Origin: Neolentinus lepideus HHB14362 ss-1
Taxonomy: Eukaryota > Basidiomycota > Agaricomycetes > Gloeophyllales > Gloeophyllaceae
NCBI GenBank assembly: GCA_001632425.1
Contig: KV425643.1
Coordinates: 2,894-29,928, forward strand
Length of the DNA: 27,035 bases
Direction: 5' to 3'
Positions within the stretch are counted from its first letter, which is position 1; the number at the start of each line of letters is the position of its first letter. Below the pieces are notes generated by a model, which saw only the letters and a program-made list of their open reading frames with translations, was not told where the DNA came from and ran no database searches. Of this stretch, positions 9,801 to 19,854 are shown piece after piece. Position numbers and translations under genes: made by a program.

Positions 9801-11406
9801 TTCCCGTTTATGGTGCCAGGGTCGATGAAGAAGGAAATGGAGAAGCATGGGGGCCCGGTGGAGAGCTATAGCTGGACGAGGCCGGCGGTGCCGAATGGGG
9901 TGGGGGTGGAGAGCGTGGGGACGGGTGGGTATGCGGAGAGGATGGGGAAGGTGGTGAACGGGGTGCGCTTGGATGCGACGGTGGTGAGTGCGCGTTGTGT
10001 GGGTGTTCTTGGGGGCGGCTGATGGATGGTGTTGTAGGTGGATAAGGCGCTGTTTGGGGAGAAGCAGCTTGCGGCGTGGGGTTCGTCGTTTGCGGCTCTT
10101 ACGCGCGGTCTTGTGGAGAGCAAGTCGATCCGCTATGTGGGGTCGACGAAGAGGTATGTAGATGTTGTGAAGGATGTGATCAACCTTGTGCCTGTGTATT
10201 GGATCGCGAATGAGGTGGTGAGTGGGTTTGTTGTGGGTGGGCGTGCGGCTGGCTTATGCGGGGTGTAGTTGGGTCTGCCGTTGAAGACGGATGCGAACAC
10301 GCATGGGAGCATGAGGGAGCAGACTTTGTACAAGAGGTTTGCGGACGTCGCAGAGTGAGTTGGGCACTCGTGTATGCGTTCGCGGTGCTGATGGTTTTTT
10401 TGGCGGTGTAGCTACGTGTTTGTGGACACGGATGCTGGGGCTGAGTTTGAGCTGCGGGAGAACTCGGCAAAGGTCGTCGAGGAAGTCGTCAAGCGTGTGG
10501 AGAGGCATCTTACGAGGCTGAGGGATGGCCTGGTGCGTGTTGTTACTGTCTCCATTGGCGGAGTCTCCCTGCTCATGCGGCCTGCTTCAGTTCTCTGTGC
10601 ATGGGATCGTGAATACTGCTGTCGATACCGTCGATGGGCTCTGGGCGGGGCGCAACGAGCACAGCGACGCGTTCTTGAAGAGCTTGCTGACCGTCAGCGC
10701 AGGTACCGGCGTGGACGTGCTGGCTAACACGCTTGTGATGGAGGTGCTGAGCACAGCGGCGTTGTACTCGAAGGCGTTGGCTCTGATCGTCGATCTTTAT
10801 TTGGATGATGGGAACCAGGAGGCGCGCGCTGAGATGGTGAGGTTGGCGAGCGGGGGTACGGAGACGGCTGTTCTGGGTCAGGTCCGCCATGCTCTAGGTG
10901 TGTGATGCGGTGTTTGGTGAGTGCTTTACATTGACCTGCTTTTATAGGCAATATCTCTCCGGTCGGGAACGGGCAGCCTTACGGGTATGTTGTTTAGCTT
11001 GGTGCTTGGTCAATGCTAACCGCTCTATCCATTAGGATGATGAACACTGTGTTCTTCGAAAAGGTCAGTGTGTTTGATACAATCGTGGGCGCGAGTATTG
11101 ATGACTTGGAATTAGACTTCTGTGGAGGTCTTGCGTGTCATATTCTCTCTGCCAGGATTGGTTCGGGCTCCGGGGAGTTCGGGAATCTTGAACAAGCAAG
11201 TCTTTCGCACTTTTTCTTTGGTGACGGATGGGACTGACCTGACCCACTTCAGGTTTACTCAAAATGGACTCGGTGCTCCTGAGCAGCTCTATATTGATCC
11301 TGCTGGGAAGATCGGGCCGTGGCCTGCGTCGCTTGTTGTACAGGTTTGTTCTAGCCGTCCTCTAGGTGGAAGTAGCTGCTGATGTCCTTGCTTCTAGTAT
11401 AACTAG
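6853..11406 (+). CDS. Fatty-acid dioxygenase (Ppo/linoleate diol synthase family) with degenerate P450 half
   Basis: About 22 exons: 6853-7095, 7143-7205, 7254-7338, 7389-7921, 7975-8115, 8242-8319, 8470-8634, 8737-8816, 9001-9169, 9230-9263, 9323-9414, 9472-9610, 9667-9983, 10038-10217, 10269-10354, 10412-10532, 10591-10897, 10948-10984, 11036-11063, 11116-11195, 11253-11343, 11398-11406; 1025 aa. The N-terminal animal-type heme peroxidase domain has a distal His in LIIHCLF (H235), WTKNATSSYLDLS, and the radical Tyr and proximal His in NLMYRWH (Y407, H410). Known relatives oxygenate linoleic acid to hydroperoxides (psi factors, oxylipin signals). The C-terminal part (from about 650) is P450-like and ends SLPGLVRAPG ... 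GPWPASLVVQ, but it lacks ExxR and the heme-cysteine loop. That suggests dioxygenase activity without the P450 isomerase. Intron 20 (11196-11252) is GC-AG. The start could instead be the in-frame ATG near 6928. Without the last intron the stop is at 11382. Confidence 0.92.
8365..8389 (+). repeat. (CTC)n microsatellite in dioxygenase intron 6
   Basis: About eight CTC/TCC triplets run in the pyrimidine-rich half of the intron between the exons ending 8319 and starting 8470. It probably acts as part of a long polypyrimidine stretch before the acceptor. Confidence 0.85.
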
Positions 11407-12147
11407 TATTGTTGCGTGTGTAATCTGTTGTAATGCATTGTAGTCTGTCGAAATTAGTGTTGTTGTGGCAATATCATCCCAATTCTTTGATAAGTAGTAA
11501 AAGCAATGATATTTATTGTGTTTTCCCTGGACCAAGTATGATCAGCTCCCAGTTACAAAATGGTTAGAGGTTTACAAAAACGATTAATTCCTAGATGACT
11601 TGCCGTTTATTTCACGGCTCAAGGTATCAGCATTAATCCTACCGCGGTCGAGTATGTTTAATTGCGTAGCGAGTTCACAAGAAACGGGTTATTTCCTTAT
11701 AAAATGCATGATCAGAAGTGAGTCCGATATTGCGATTCAGTCATTCACATCTTCTGTGTATCTGCTGGTATTGTCGCCGTAGCAAATTGCAAGTTATATA
11801 GCATTTATTACTATAGAAAGCTTTGTACTGCTATGTTGCTATCAAATGGTTCCTAGATAATACTGACGATCTGATGCAAAGAGGGGAACATCTTGAATCA
11901 CAAATGCAGTTGTTCCCGTTTAGATGCAGCGGAATAATAGCCCGAACCTTCGATGGTTGAGTCCAAGCTTACCTGGATGCCGGAATTGCTGTATACTTGT
12001 GCCGCTGATCGAGAGGCATGAAGAAGTTGAGTGATCCTGCCAGTGCTGTGAAATCTGGAAGGCGGGCGAAGCAAGAGTCTTTGACAGAGCAGGGCAAAAA
12101 CACGGACCAGACATCGTTCAAAAAATTCTGCTCCTTCGCATTGGACA
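11407..12147. other. Convergent intergenic region, no gene seen
   Basis: This stretch lies between the 3' ends of the dioxygenase (+) and the PSMG1-like gene (-). It is moderately AT-rich, with only short frames lacking coding character. It presumably holds both 3' untranslated regions. Confidence 0.5.
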
Positions 12148-13198
12148 TTATATGTACATGCCAGAATCCGGAGGCGGCTCGTCTCGCTTCACCGCTAACC
12201 ATGGTGCGTTTTCAGGTGTTCTACCTCGCTCCCATCTCAACGCCTGCGCGCTCTCACCGAGACAGGCTAATAGGGACTCGTGCGCAGCAGACACGACCGC
12301 ATCGGGCCATCCAATCTTCTGGGTGAGTCCTAGAGATGTTAGTTCGGACGTCGGGGGCAGTTGAGAGTAGGGCGAGGGGAGGAGTATGAGGGTGCTAGGA
12401 GTCGGTTGGCCAGATGTGAAGGAGGACAGGAGCATGAAGGCGGCAGAGGTGGATTGGAGCACGTTGGGCGGAGAAAAGAGAGATAATTTAGACATCTTGG
12501 GTGATAGATTAGTGTCTATGTTGAGGGGCGGGAGTAAGGCACATACTGTGGGTGATCTTGTGTCCGTGGTCAAATATCGCAGCGGCGCGTCCGGCGCTGG
12601 GACTGAATTTACGTCGATATATTGGGGCACGGAGTATATGTCGAGGATGGCAGTCCTACGAGTGCACTTGTGATGAACCGTATCACATGGAGCGACTATT
12701 GGATGTACCTTGTAGGCTTGAGAGAGCTTGTCAGGGCTTCCGCATAAGAGTACATAGCCCAAGTCGGAATACGTATCGTGGCTTCCGAGACCACAACCGT
12801 TGCTTGAGTCCACGCAGGAGAGAAGATGTATCCGACCTAATCACTGTCTTTTCAGATCCGGAGCTAACGCAAGATGGAAGAAAGGCATACCTTTGCTCCG
12901 TTCAACACTACAGTCGCGATGGGTTCTCCAAGCTGCACACCTTTCGTCCATGTCTGCGCTGCTAATCCTATGGCTAGCAGCAGGGGTTTTCCTGCACATG
13001 TATCGCAGCTGCCATCTATTTTGACATCAGTTACGCGGTTGGCGCGAGATGGGGAAGAGAGAAGTGGATTCTCCTCGTCCTCTTCATCGGATTCGACGGC
13101 GTAGCGCGGGGAAATCGTATCTGTAAGGGCGTCGGTACTATCCTGAGTATATACCCATTAGTTACCAGCTCTGGTAAGACCATCGTGGATGGTACCAT
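12148..13198 (-). CDS. Probable proteasome assembly chaperone 1 (PSMG1/PAC1-like)
   Basis: Four exons on the minus strand: 13198-13196 (ATG only), 13142-12891, 12836-12709, 12655-12148; 296 aa. The spliced product has an acidic N-terminal patch (RYAVESDEEDEENP), then a chaperone-like core (KPLLLAIGLAAQTWTKG, VGYIFSPAWTQATVVVSEAT, TAILDIYSVPQYI) and ends PPPDSGMYI. Layout and length resemble fungal PAC1, which with PAC2 helps assemble the 20S proteasome alpha ring. This family call rests on memory of the pattern and is moderate. The gene itself is well supported, since all junctions keep frame and introns are 53-54 nt. Exon 2 has no early Met and is closed upstream by TAA, so a start must be spliced on. 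The nearest fitting one is ATG|GTACCA with a 53-nt intron containing ctaat and ending ctcag. It is divergent from the RBM18-like gene. Confidence 0.7.
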
Positions 13199-13306
13199 TT
13201 TGCAAGATTGGTGGAAGTATGCAAGTTAAGAACAAGCGCCGGGCCGCGCGGCCGATATCCTGAACACAAGCGCATTTCATTGCCACAATCCACATCCACA
13301 TCAACC
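13199..13306. promoter_or_regulatory. Bidirectional promoter between PSMG1-like and RBM18-like genes
   Basis: Only 108 bp separate the two divergent start codons. In the middle is a perfect 12-bp palindrome, GGCCGCGCGGCC (13242-13253), the most striking candidate for a shared regulatory site. No TATA box was seen. Confidence 0.5.
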
Positions 13307-14539
13307 ATGTCGTCTGCATCGGATTCAACCAGCGCAGGACCATCTCACATCTTCACCGAATCCCACCTCTCCTACCCAGCAGAGGGCTCCGGCATCACTG
13401 CACCTACCCCTACCCCGCAGCCGCGCCAGGTCCTTAAAGACAGGTTGTATGTCGGCAACCTTCACCCTACAGTCGACGAGTGCGCTCGATCCCTCCCGCC
13501 CACCTCACCTCATTCTCACTCATCTGTGTCATGTTACTATTTGTGTTGGGGCTGGCAGACACACCCTAATTAAAGTATTCTCCAAGTTCGGCAAGATCTC
13601 CAAGCTCGATTATTTGTTTCACAAGACGGGCCTGCTCAAGGGCAAGCCGCGCGGCTACGTCTTTATCGAGTACGCAAACGCCGAGGTATGTTTCTCTCTG
13701 TATCTGCTGCCTTAGCCTCTCGCTCACCCCGGGTTAATTGCACGCTACGCCTCGCATCATGTACCACACATCTTTACACCTCCCAATATCAACATTCATC
13801 ATCCGCGCAATCAGATACCCGGGGAGGGTTGGGGCTAAGAGCTAAGGATTATCACTGACCACTTGAATACTGCGTGGACATAGGATGCAGCCAAAGCCAT
13901 CGCATCAGCGCACGACAAAGTCCTGCGTGGGCGCAAGCTCTTAGTCACCTACGCCACCCAAGCACCCCTTAACGACGTTGGTGGCAGCGGTCAGAAGTAT
14001 CGTAAAGGAGCGTTGGAAGCGAACCGCCCGACGACGCTAAGCTTGTTGAAGGCGGGTGTCACTACCAGTCGAAATGAGTGCGTATTGTGAATTATATCAC
14101 CATTCACCACACTGCCTACTTTACTCATGCGTAGAATGGAGAGCTGACGACTGATGCACTACCCCGTAGTACAAACGATAAAATCGCCCGCCTCGAAGCC
14201 AAACTGAGACAGATGGAGAGTCAGGATGCGAGCACGTCCACATCTTCCACCCCTACGTCTTCGCTTCCGATGAAGCCGTCCCGTGCGGTCACTGTACCCG
14301 CCTTCGCTGCCGCAGCCCAACTCCAATCCCGCGTACCCCACTCCAAAGTCACAAATCCAAGTTCTGCTGTCACGAACACAAGTGGAGCGAAGACCACTGC
14401 GGGGTCTTTTATCAATATTAGGCGAGGAATTCCGCCATCTGTACCCCCTCGTCCTCGTGTCGTTGCTCCGAGCTCGACTACAGGACGTCCTAACTCCGCC
14501 CACTCATCAAGCAAATTGACAGAATCGAGGTTGCCATAA
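13307..14539 (+). CDS. RBM18-like RNA-binding protein (single RRM)
   Basis: Four exons: 13307-13479, 13559-13685, 13884-14077, 14170-14539; 287 aa. One RRM spans about residues 47-125: RNP2 is LYVGNL (47-52) and RNP1 lies in KPRGYVFIEY. The stretch FSKFGKISKLDYLFHKTG closely follows the pattern of animal RBM18 (FGKV..FDFLFHKSG), and RGRKLLVTYATQAP ends the RRM. The C-terminal half is Ser/Thr/Pro-rich and of low complexity after a short coiled segment (DKIARLEAKLRQME). RBM18 is a conserved RNA-binding protein of poorly known function. The ATG at 13307 sits in a good context (caaccATG). An in-frame ATG at 13208 would overlap the palindrome and the divergent promoter and is less likely. Confidence 0.88.
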
Positions 14540-15293
14540 TACGGATGTATTGAAGGGTCGGAGTGATCGTAGCACTATCTTGTAAGCCTTTCGAATACGA
14601 CCGGTCTCCATGCCGATGTATGCACTGTCATGCTATCGCCGTTGTATCAATCGTGCGTTTGTTATCATGCCACACATGATTCAAAAGTCATACAGTTCTC
14701 TGAGTCTTCTCAGCTCCTATCAACCCGTTTGTCGCCTGACCAACTTGCAATCTGTTCGTCATAGCTTAACTTGCATTCTGTTTGCAACCGAGCACTGAGT
14801 TGCAGATCCCGCTGTTTCATGGATACGGTGCTGTACGTTCCTTTCCGCTGGCGCCTCGACACGAGGGTTCCTCTGTGCTGGTTCCTCGTCGGTGATTCGG
14901 AACCGACTTACAGTAAGCTTGCGCCGAACCAGAGCTACGGATAGGCATCAGAGAAAGGGCAGCCGTATCCAGAGTCACGGATGGGCGAGGTTAACTGAGC
15001 AACCAACGAGACATGAGGCACGCGCATTACGGCTTAGCGGGCTTACATTCATCAGACGTAAGCCGCTCCGCGTCTAAAGAAAGCAAGGTCGCGAGAGCGA
15101 ATAATATTGTGTCCGTATCCTAACACATCAACTAGCCTGATGGTAGCAGCACCGCTCAAGGGAGAGAGGACAAATTGTATCGGATGCTTACAGTGATGCG
15201 CCCAGCTAGCTCAACGCCGTCACTTAACGTGCCCGCTTTTCTCCACCTCTTGAGGCAACCGTGTCCCCAAGGTCCTGAGTAGCCTTGAGAAGA
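14540..15293. other. Convergent intergenic region, no gene seen
   Basis: DNA between the 3' ends of the RBM18-like gene and mRF1. Short frames are present without coding signal. A weak near-repeat (agagctacggataggc at about 14929, agagtcacggatgggc at about 14970) is the only pattern noticed. Confidence 0.5.
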
Positions 15294-17450
15294 CTAAAAC
15301 TCCTCCAGCATCATCTCCACAACCTCTTCATCATGCTTCTTCTTTAGCGCGTCGACGAACGTCTCCAACCCGTTGCCTTCCATCACCGAATCGAGGTTCA
15401 TTAGAGACAGACCAATGCGGTGGTCTGTTACTCGGTCCTGAATACACTTCCATGTAAGTATACAGTGAATTCCACGAGATGAGAGAGGAGCACAGAAGAT
15501 TGAGATGCAATGGACGGGGAATGGCCAGGGTGAGCTGGCGGAGAGTGACAAACCTGCGCATAATTATACGTCCTAATCTTCTCACTCCTATCAGCGGTAC
15601 GCACAAGGCTCCGCCGGGCGGCGCGGCGCGCTGCCATTTCTTGCGTTAGGCGGATGTCCATCAGTCGCGAGCGCAAAATTTGGAATGCACGGCGTCTGTT
15701 CTGAGGATGTTTAATATGTCAGTATCAGGTCGCCATTACTCTCCGCTGAATATGAACTCGGGTAAATTAAATAGAGAATCAGAACGGGGAAGGAGCGGAA
15801 TGAAGGGGACAATGGCAAGGGACAATGGCAAGTGAGAGAGCGCGTGGAATTAACGAAAATGGGTGTTCAGGCTCCAATGAATGAAGGGGGAACGAGGGAA
15901 GATGCCGACCTGGTGCTGGCTGCGTTCGTCCTGCATGGACACGGTGATCCCGGTGGGGATGTGTGTCAGCCGAACTGCGGACTCGGTTTTATTGACATGC
16001 TGCAGGCGCGTTCACAGAGGATTCGAGTAGGGAAGTAGGAGGGATGATTGAGAAGAATATTCATTTGGAAGGTCGGGATAGGATTATTCAGTGAGTAAGG
16101 GGGGAAGGGTGTTAGGTTAGTGGGAGTGATTCATTTAGGAGAGGGAAGTCATCGCAGAAAGGTGACACAATGTGTTCACGCATGTGCATTTCGGAATACG
16201 AAAGGTTATTCGGCAAGAAGACGGATTAATTCGCGAGAAGCTCCTGTCAGCATTAGCAAACAGACCTGCTTGACAGGAGACGCACCTGTCCACCTGCACC
16301 CCTCGCACGCATCACTTCGACCCTCACGTCGTCCATCTCGAACAAATCGTCACTACCCTCCGTGGGCTCATCCTCAACTAGCGGAAGTACCTGCCACAAC
16401 TGATCAGCATTCATTCACCTCAATATGAGTCTCGCGAAGATGTGTGATACTTAAAAGAGGAGAAACGGAAGCAATACTCACGATACACGCAACCGTACTC
16501 GTATGCACACGTCCACTTGCCTCCGTCGCGGGCACGCGCTGCACCCGATGCACACCACTCTCCCATCTCATCACCTCATACACTCCTTGCTCCCCATCTC
16601 CCTCCCTTCCCCAATTCTTCCCCGCGTGTATCTCCACAACCGCATCTTTCACTCCCCCCTCGTCCGTCTCATTTTTACTGACCACCTTCATCTCCCATCC
16701 TCGATTATTCGCAAAGCGTGTGTACATACGCAGAAGTTCTGCTAGAAACAAAGACGACTCGGAGCCTCCCACTCCGGACTTCAGTTCCATCATCGCGTTC
16801 AAGTGGGCAGTGGTGGAAGAAGAAGATGAGACGGCGAGGAGGAGGGAAGGGAACGTGGTTGTGAGGAGTGTGGAGAGGTGCGATTGGAGGGGAGGGAGTT
16901 CATCCTGCGCGAGGGAGCGCATGGAAGGGTCAGAGTCGTGCAGCAGGGCGGTGGTTTCGAGGAGAGCCTACTAAATCATCGCAAAGTCGTGAATTAACTT
17001 TCCATTGGGTCTACTTATGTGTATAGGAGGGAAAATAGCGTACCTCGCGCGTTCGCACATACTCTTCATACGCTTCCTGCAATGGTGCGAGCGTTTTCAG
17101 TGATCGTGAGCGTGCAATATCTTCGGGACTCGACATGTCCTCTGAAATCTATTTTTTTATAAGTATTCACGACACTGGGCTTGCTATGAATCAAAGGTCT
17201 TATTTACCAGTTTCATAAGGCTGGCTCTCTCCGACACTTTCTTCTCGACCACCCTTAGAATCTTCGCATTCTCGAGTTCGATTTGTTCATAAGAGGCGGA
17301 AGCGACAGGTTGCTTTTGTGCTAATGCTGCTGAGGATGCGCGACGGGACCATTGTTTTGTAGAAAGGCGAGGGAGTGCTCGAAGTCCGGAAGAGGTAGGA
17401 AGAGTGAATAAGAGACGGAGACGCGGTCGGAGGGAGTGCAGACTTTGCAT
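15294..17450 (-). CDS. MRF1: Mitochondrial peptide chain release factor 1
   Basis: Seven exons on the minus strand: 17450-17208, 17148-17044, 16967-16482, 16390-16286, 15999-15910, 15700-15554, 15437-15294; 439 aa. It is a class I release factor that reads UAA/UAG in mitochondrial ribosomes and releases the finished chain. The codon-recognition motif PAT is in [16 protein letters not shown] (262-264). The catalytic GGQ is in [15 protein letters not shown] (311-313), split by an intron directly after Gln313. The N-terminus ([20 protein letters not shown]...) is basic and lacks acidic residues, as expected of a mitochondrial presequence; an in-frame ATG at 17558 would add 36 residues. Intron 4 (16285-16000, 286 nt) is much longer than the others and carries a hairpin at its donor. 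The donor of intron 5 (GTCGGC) is weak. Confidence 0.95.
16241..16279 (-). other. Hairpin next to the 5' splice site of mRF1 intron 4
   Basis: On the transcript strand CTCCTGTCA and TGACAGGAG form a perfect 9-bp stem, with an inner AGCA/TGCT pairing. The stem starts immediately after the donor GTGCGT (16285-16280). It could influence donor use in this unusually long intron. The structure is seen in the sequence; the function is inferred. Confidence 0.6.
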
Positions 17451-17710
17451 GGAGTGTCTGCGAACTTGAAAGATAGACTTGGTATGGACGGGAAAAGCCG
17501 AGAAGCACACATGATGGGACCCAAGCTTCAAGATTAGACCTTGGAATGGTGTACTCAATGTCGTATACTCTCGAGCGCATGGATCCTACAACGCATGTTT
17601 CGTCGTTGCCGGCATGGAAGTGTGCAGCAAAGTATGTAGCAAATCATGTAGAAGATGCGAGTGCGAAACATAACACATAAGACGATGCGATAATACATGG
17701 AAACCACTCC

Positions 17711-18418
<708 letters not shown>

Positions 18419-19854
18419 TTTTGTCGATCTTGAATGTTACACGCCGCGATGTGGACGAATAGCTTTGAGCACAGTACTCGGATGTTTCCGAAAAACTGTA
18501 CAGCTGTGTCACGGTAATACCGCACGTGAAAACTGTCACAGTCCTCCCGCGGTGACGCGCTCGAGTTGTAACGCAAGTTGAAGTTCTCTAAGTCTTTGCG
18601 GTCTTCTTCATGTCCAAGGTTATTCCTGTCCATGCATTAATACTGGCGCATCTCACGCTATTCTGATTTGAAGAGACAAGTCTGCGGAGGTTGTAGTACG
18701 TAGCAAGATTTGCAGAACTAGAGAACCCGCTGTCGATCCCGACTTCTGCCCTCCCGAGGCCGTCCACTAATAATTGAAGCCTGCTCCGGTTGTGCAGCAA
18801 CCGGGTCTTGTATTTTCGTTCCTCTTCGCACACGCCGTCAACGACTGGCCCGCTTCCCATCGTGCTCTTCCCATTGTCTTCGCGATAACCGTAGACCATG
18901 CCTATCGTGCTCCGACTCCCGGTCGATGGCGAATGGAACGGAACACGGGAATCCGTACTATCGCGACAACGGCTAGCCCGCGTCGAGTCCCGTCCTCGTT
19001 GTCTCTGCAAGCCCGGTTGCAGCTCATGTGCTGGGTCATCAACACCATCGAACCGTCATACTTTCTCCATCTGGACCTTCGCCCTTCACCCCTGTTCCAC
19101 TTCGTAGAGATCCGTATTTCACAGCAGACTGGACAGCTGATGCATGGGAGGGCACATCAGGCTAAGCTAAGAACCTCTCGTTATTCAAAGTGCGTCATGT
19201 GACGGCTGCACCACAGGATGAGTAAAACTCTCCCTCAGCCATCACGATCGCGCTGCTGTATTACCTCTCGGACGCCTCTCGGCCTTTGTATGAAGAATGC
19301 ATTCGGGTGGAAGGTTACGGCATTCCAGCATTTTATCGCCTCGCGCAGTCGGTTTTACCGCTGTCTTGGTGGCGTACCGTTTCCTGGGTTCACTTACAAC
19401 GTTGAAGAAAGTCGCGATCGTGTCAAATCTTTGCTCGAAATGACATACCTACTATTGTTCCGGGGTATTTCCAGCACTGGCACCGTTTGCAAAAATATGT
19501 TTTGGAGGCATAGTTATGTCCGAAGCCCAGGAGTCCGCTAGCGTCCCAAAGGTCAGGTTCTCCCCTGCGTCAGTTCGTGAGAGGGTCGTTCGGGCTATGG
19601 GAACGAGCCAATCCTTTCAATTGAATTGGCCACGGGCACGCAGAGAAGACGATCACATCTTCACATGTCGCGTTCTTTTCTCGTCTCGTCACTCTTAAGC
19701 CTTGTCCCCCTCCGGAAACAGGAAAGAACAGCAGTGTGAACAGATGATCTCGGCCGGGTGCTCTCTGTTGATAAGGACCTTGCGCCCCAACTCCTCTCTC
19801 CTATCCCGACGCCCCGTTCTCTTCTCCTCTTTTCATTCCCAGAGCATAGCAAGG
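18419..19854. promoter_or_regulatory. Divergent upstream region of RPL23 and catalase
   Basis: A 1.4-kb region, large for this gene-dense island. Overlapping frames at 18588-19010 (-) and 18774-19202 (+) show no family resemblance or splicing pattern and were not called. Just before the catalase ATG there is a pyrimidine-rich stretch (about 19783-19840), typical of a fungal core promoter or 5' leader. It also encodes an in-frame N-terminal extension from the ATG at 19744. Confidence 0.45.

Noticed and set aside
15807..15832. Tandem duplication 'ggacaatggcaa' in mRF1 intron 5
   Set aside because: A two-copy 12-bp slippage repeat in an intron; not noteworthy alone.
16444..16974. 176-aa plus-strand frame
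   Set aside because: Antisense of the largest mRF1 exon.
18588..19202. Overlapping frames on both strands between RPL23 and catalase (140 and 142 aa)
   Set aside because: No recognised domain, no splice pattern and skewed basic composition; more likely non-coding promoter DNA.
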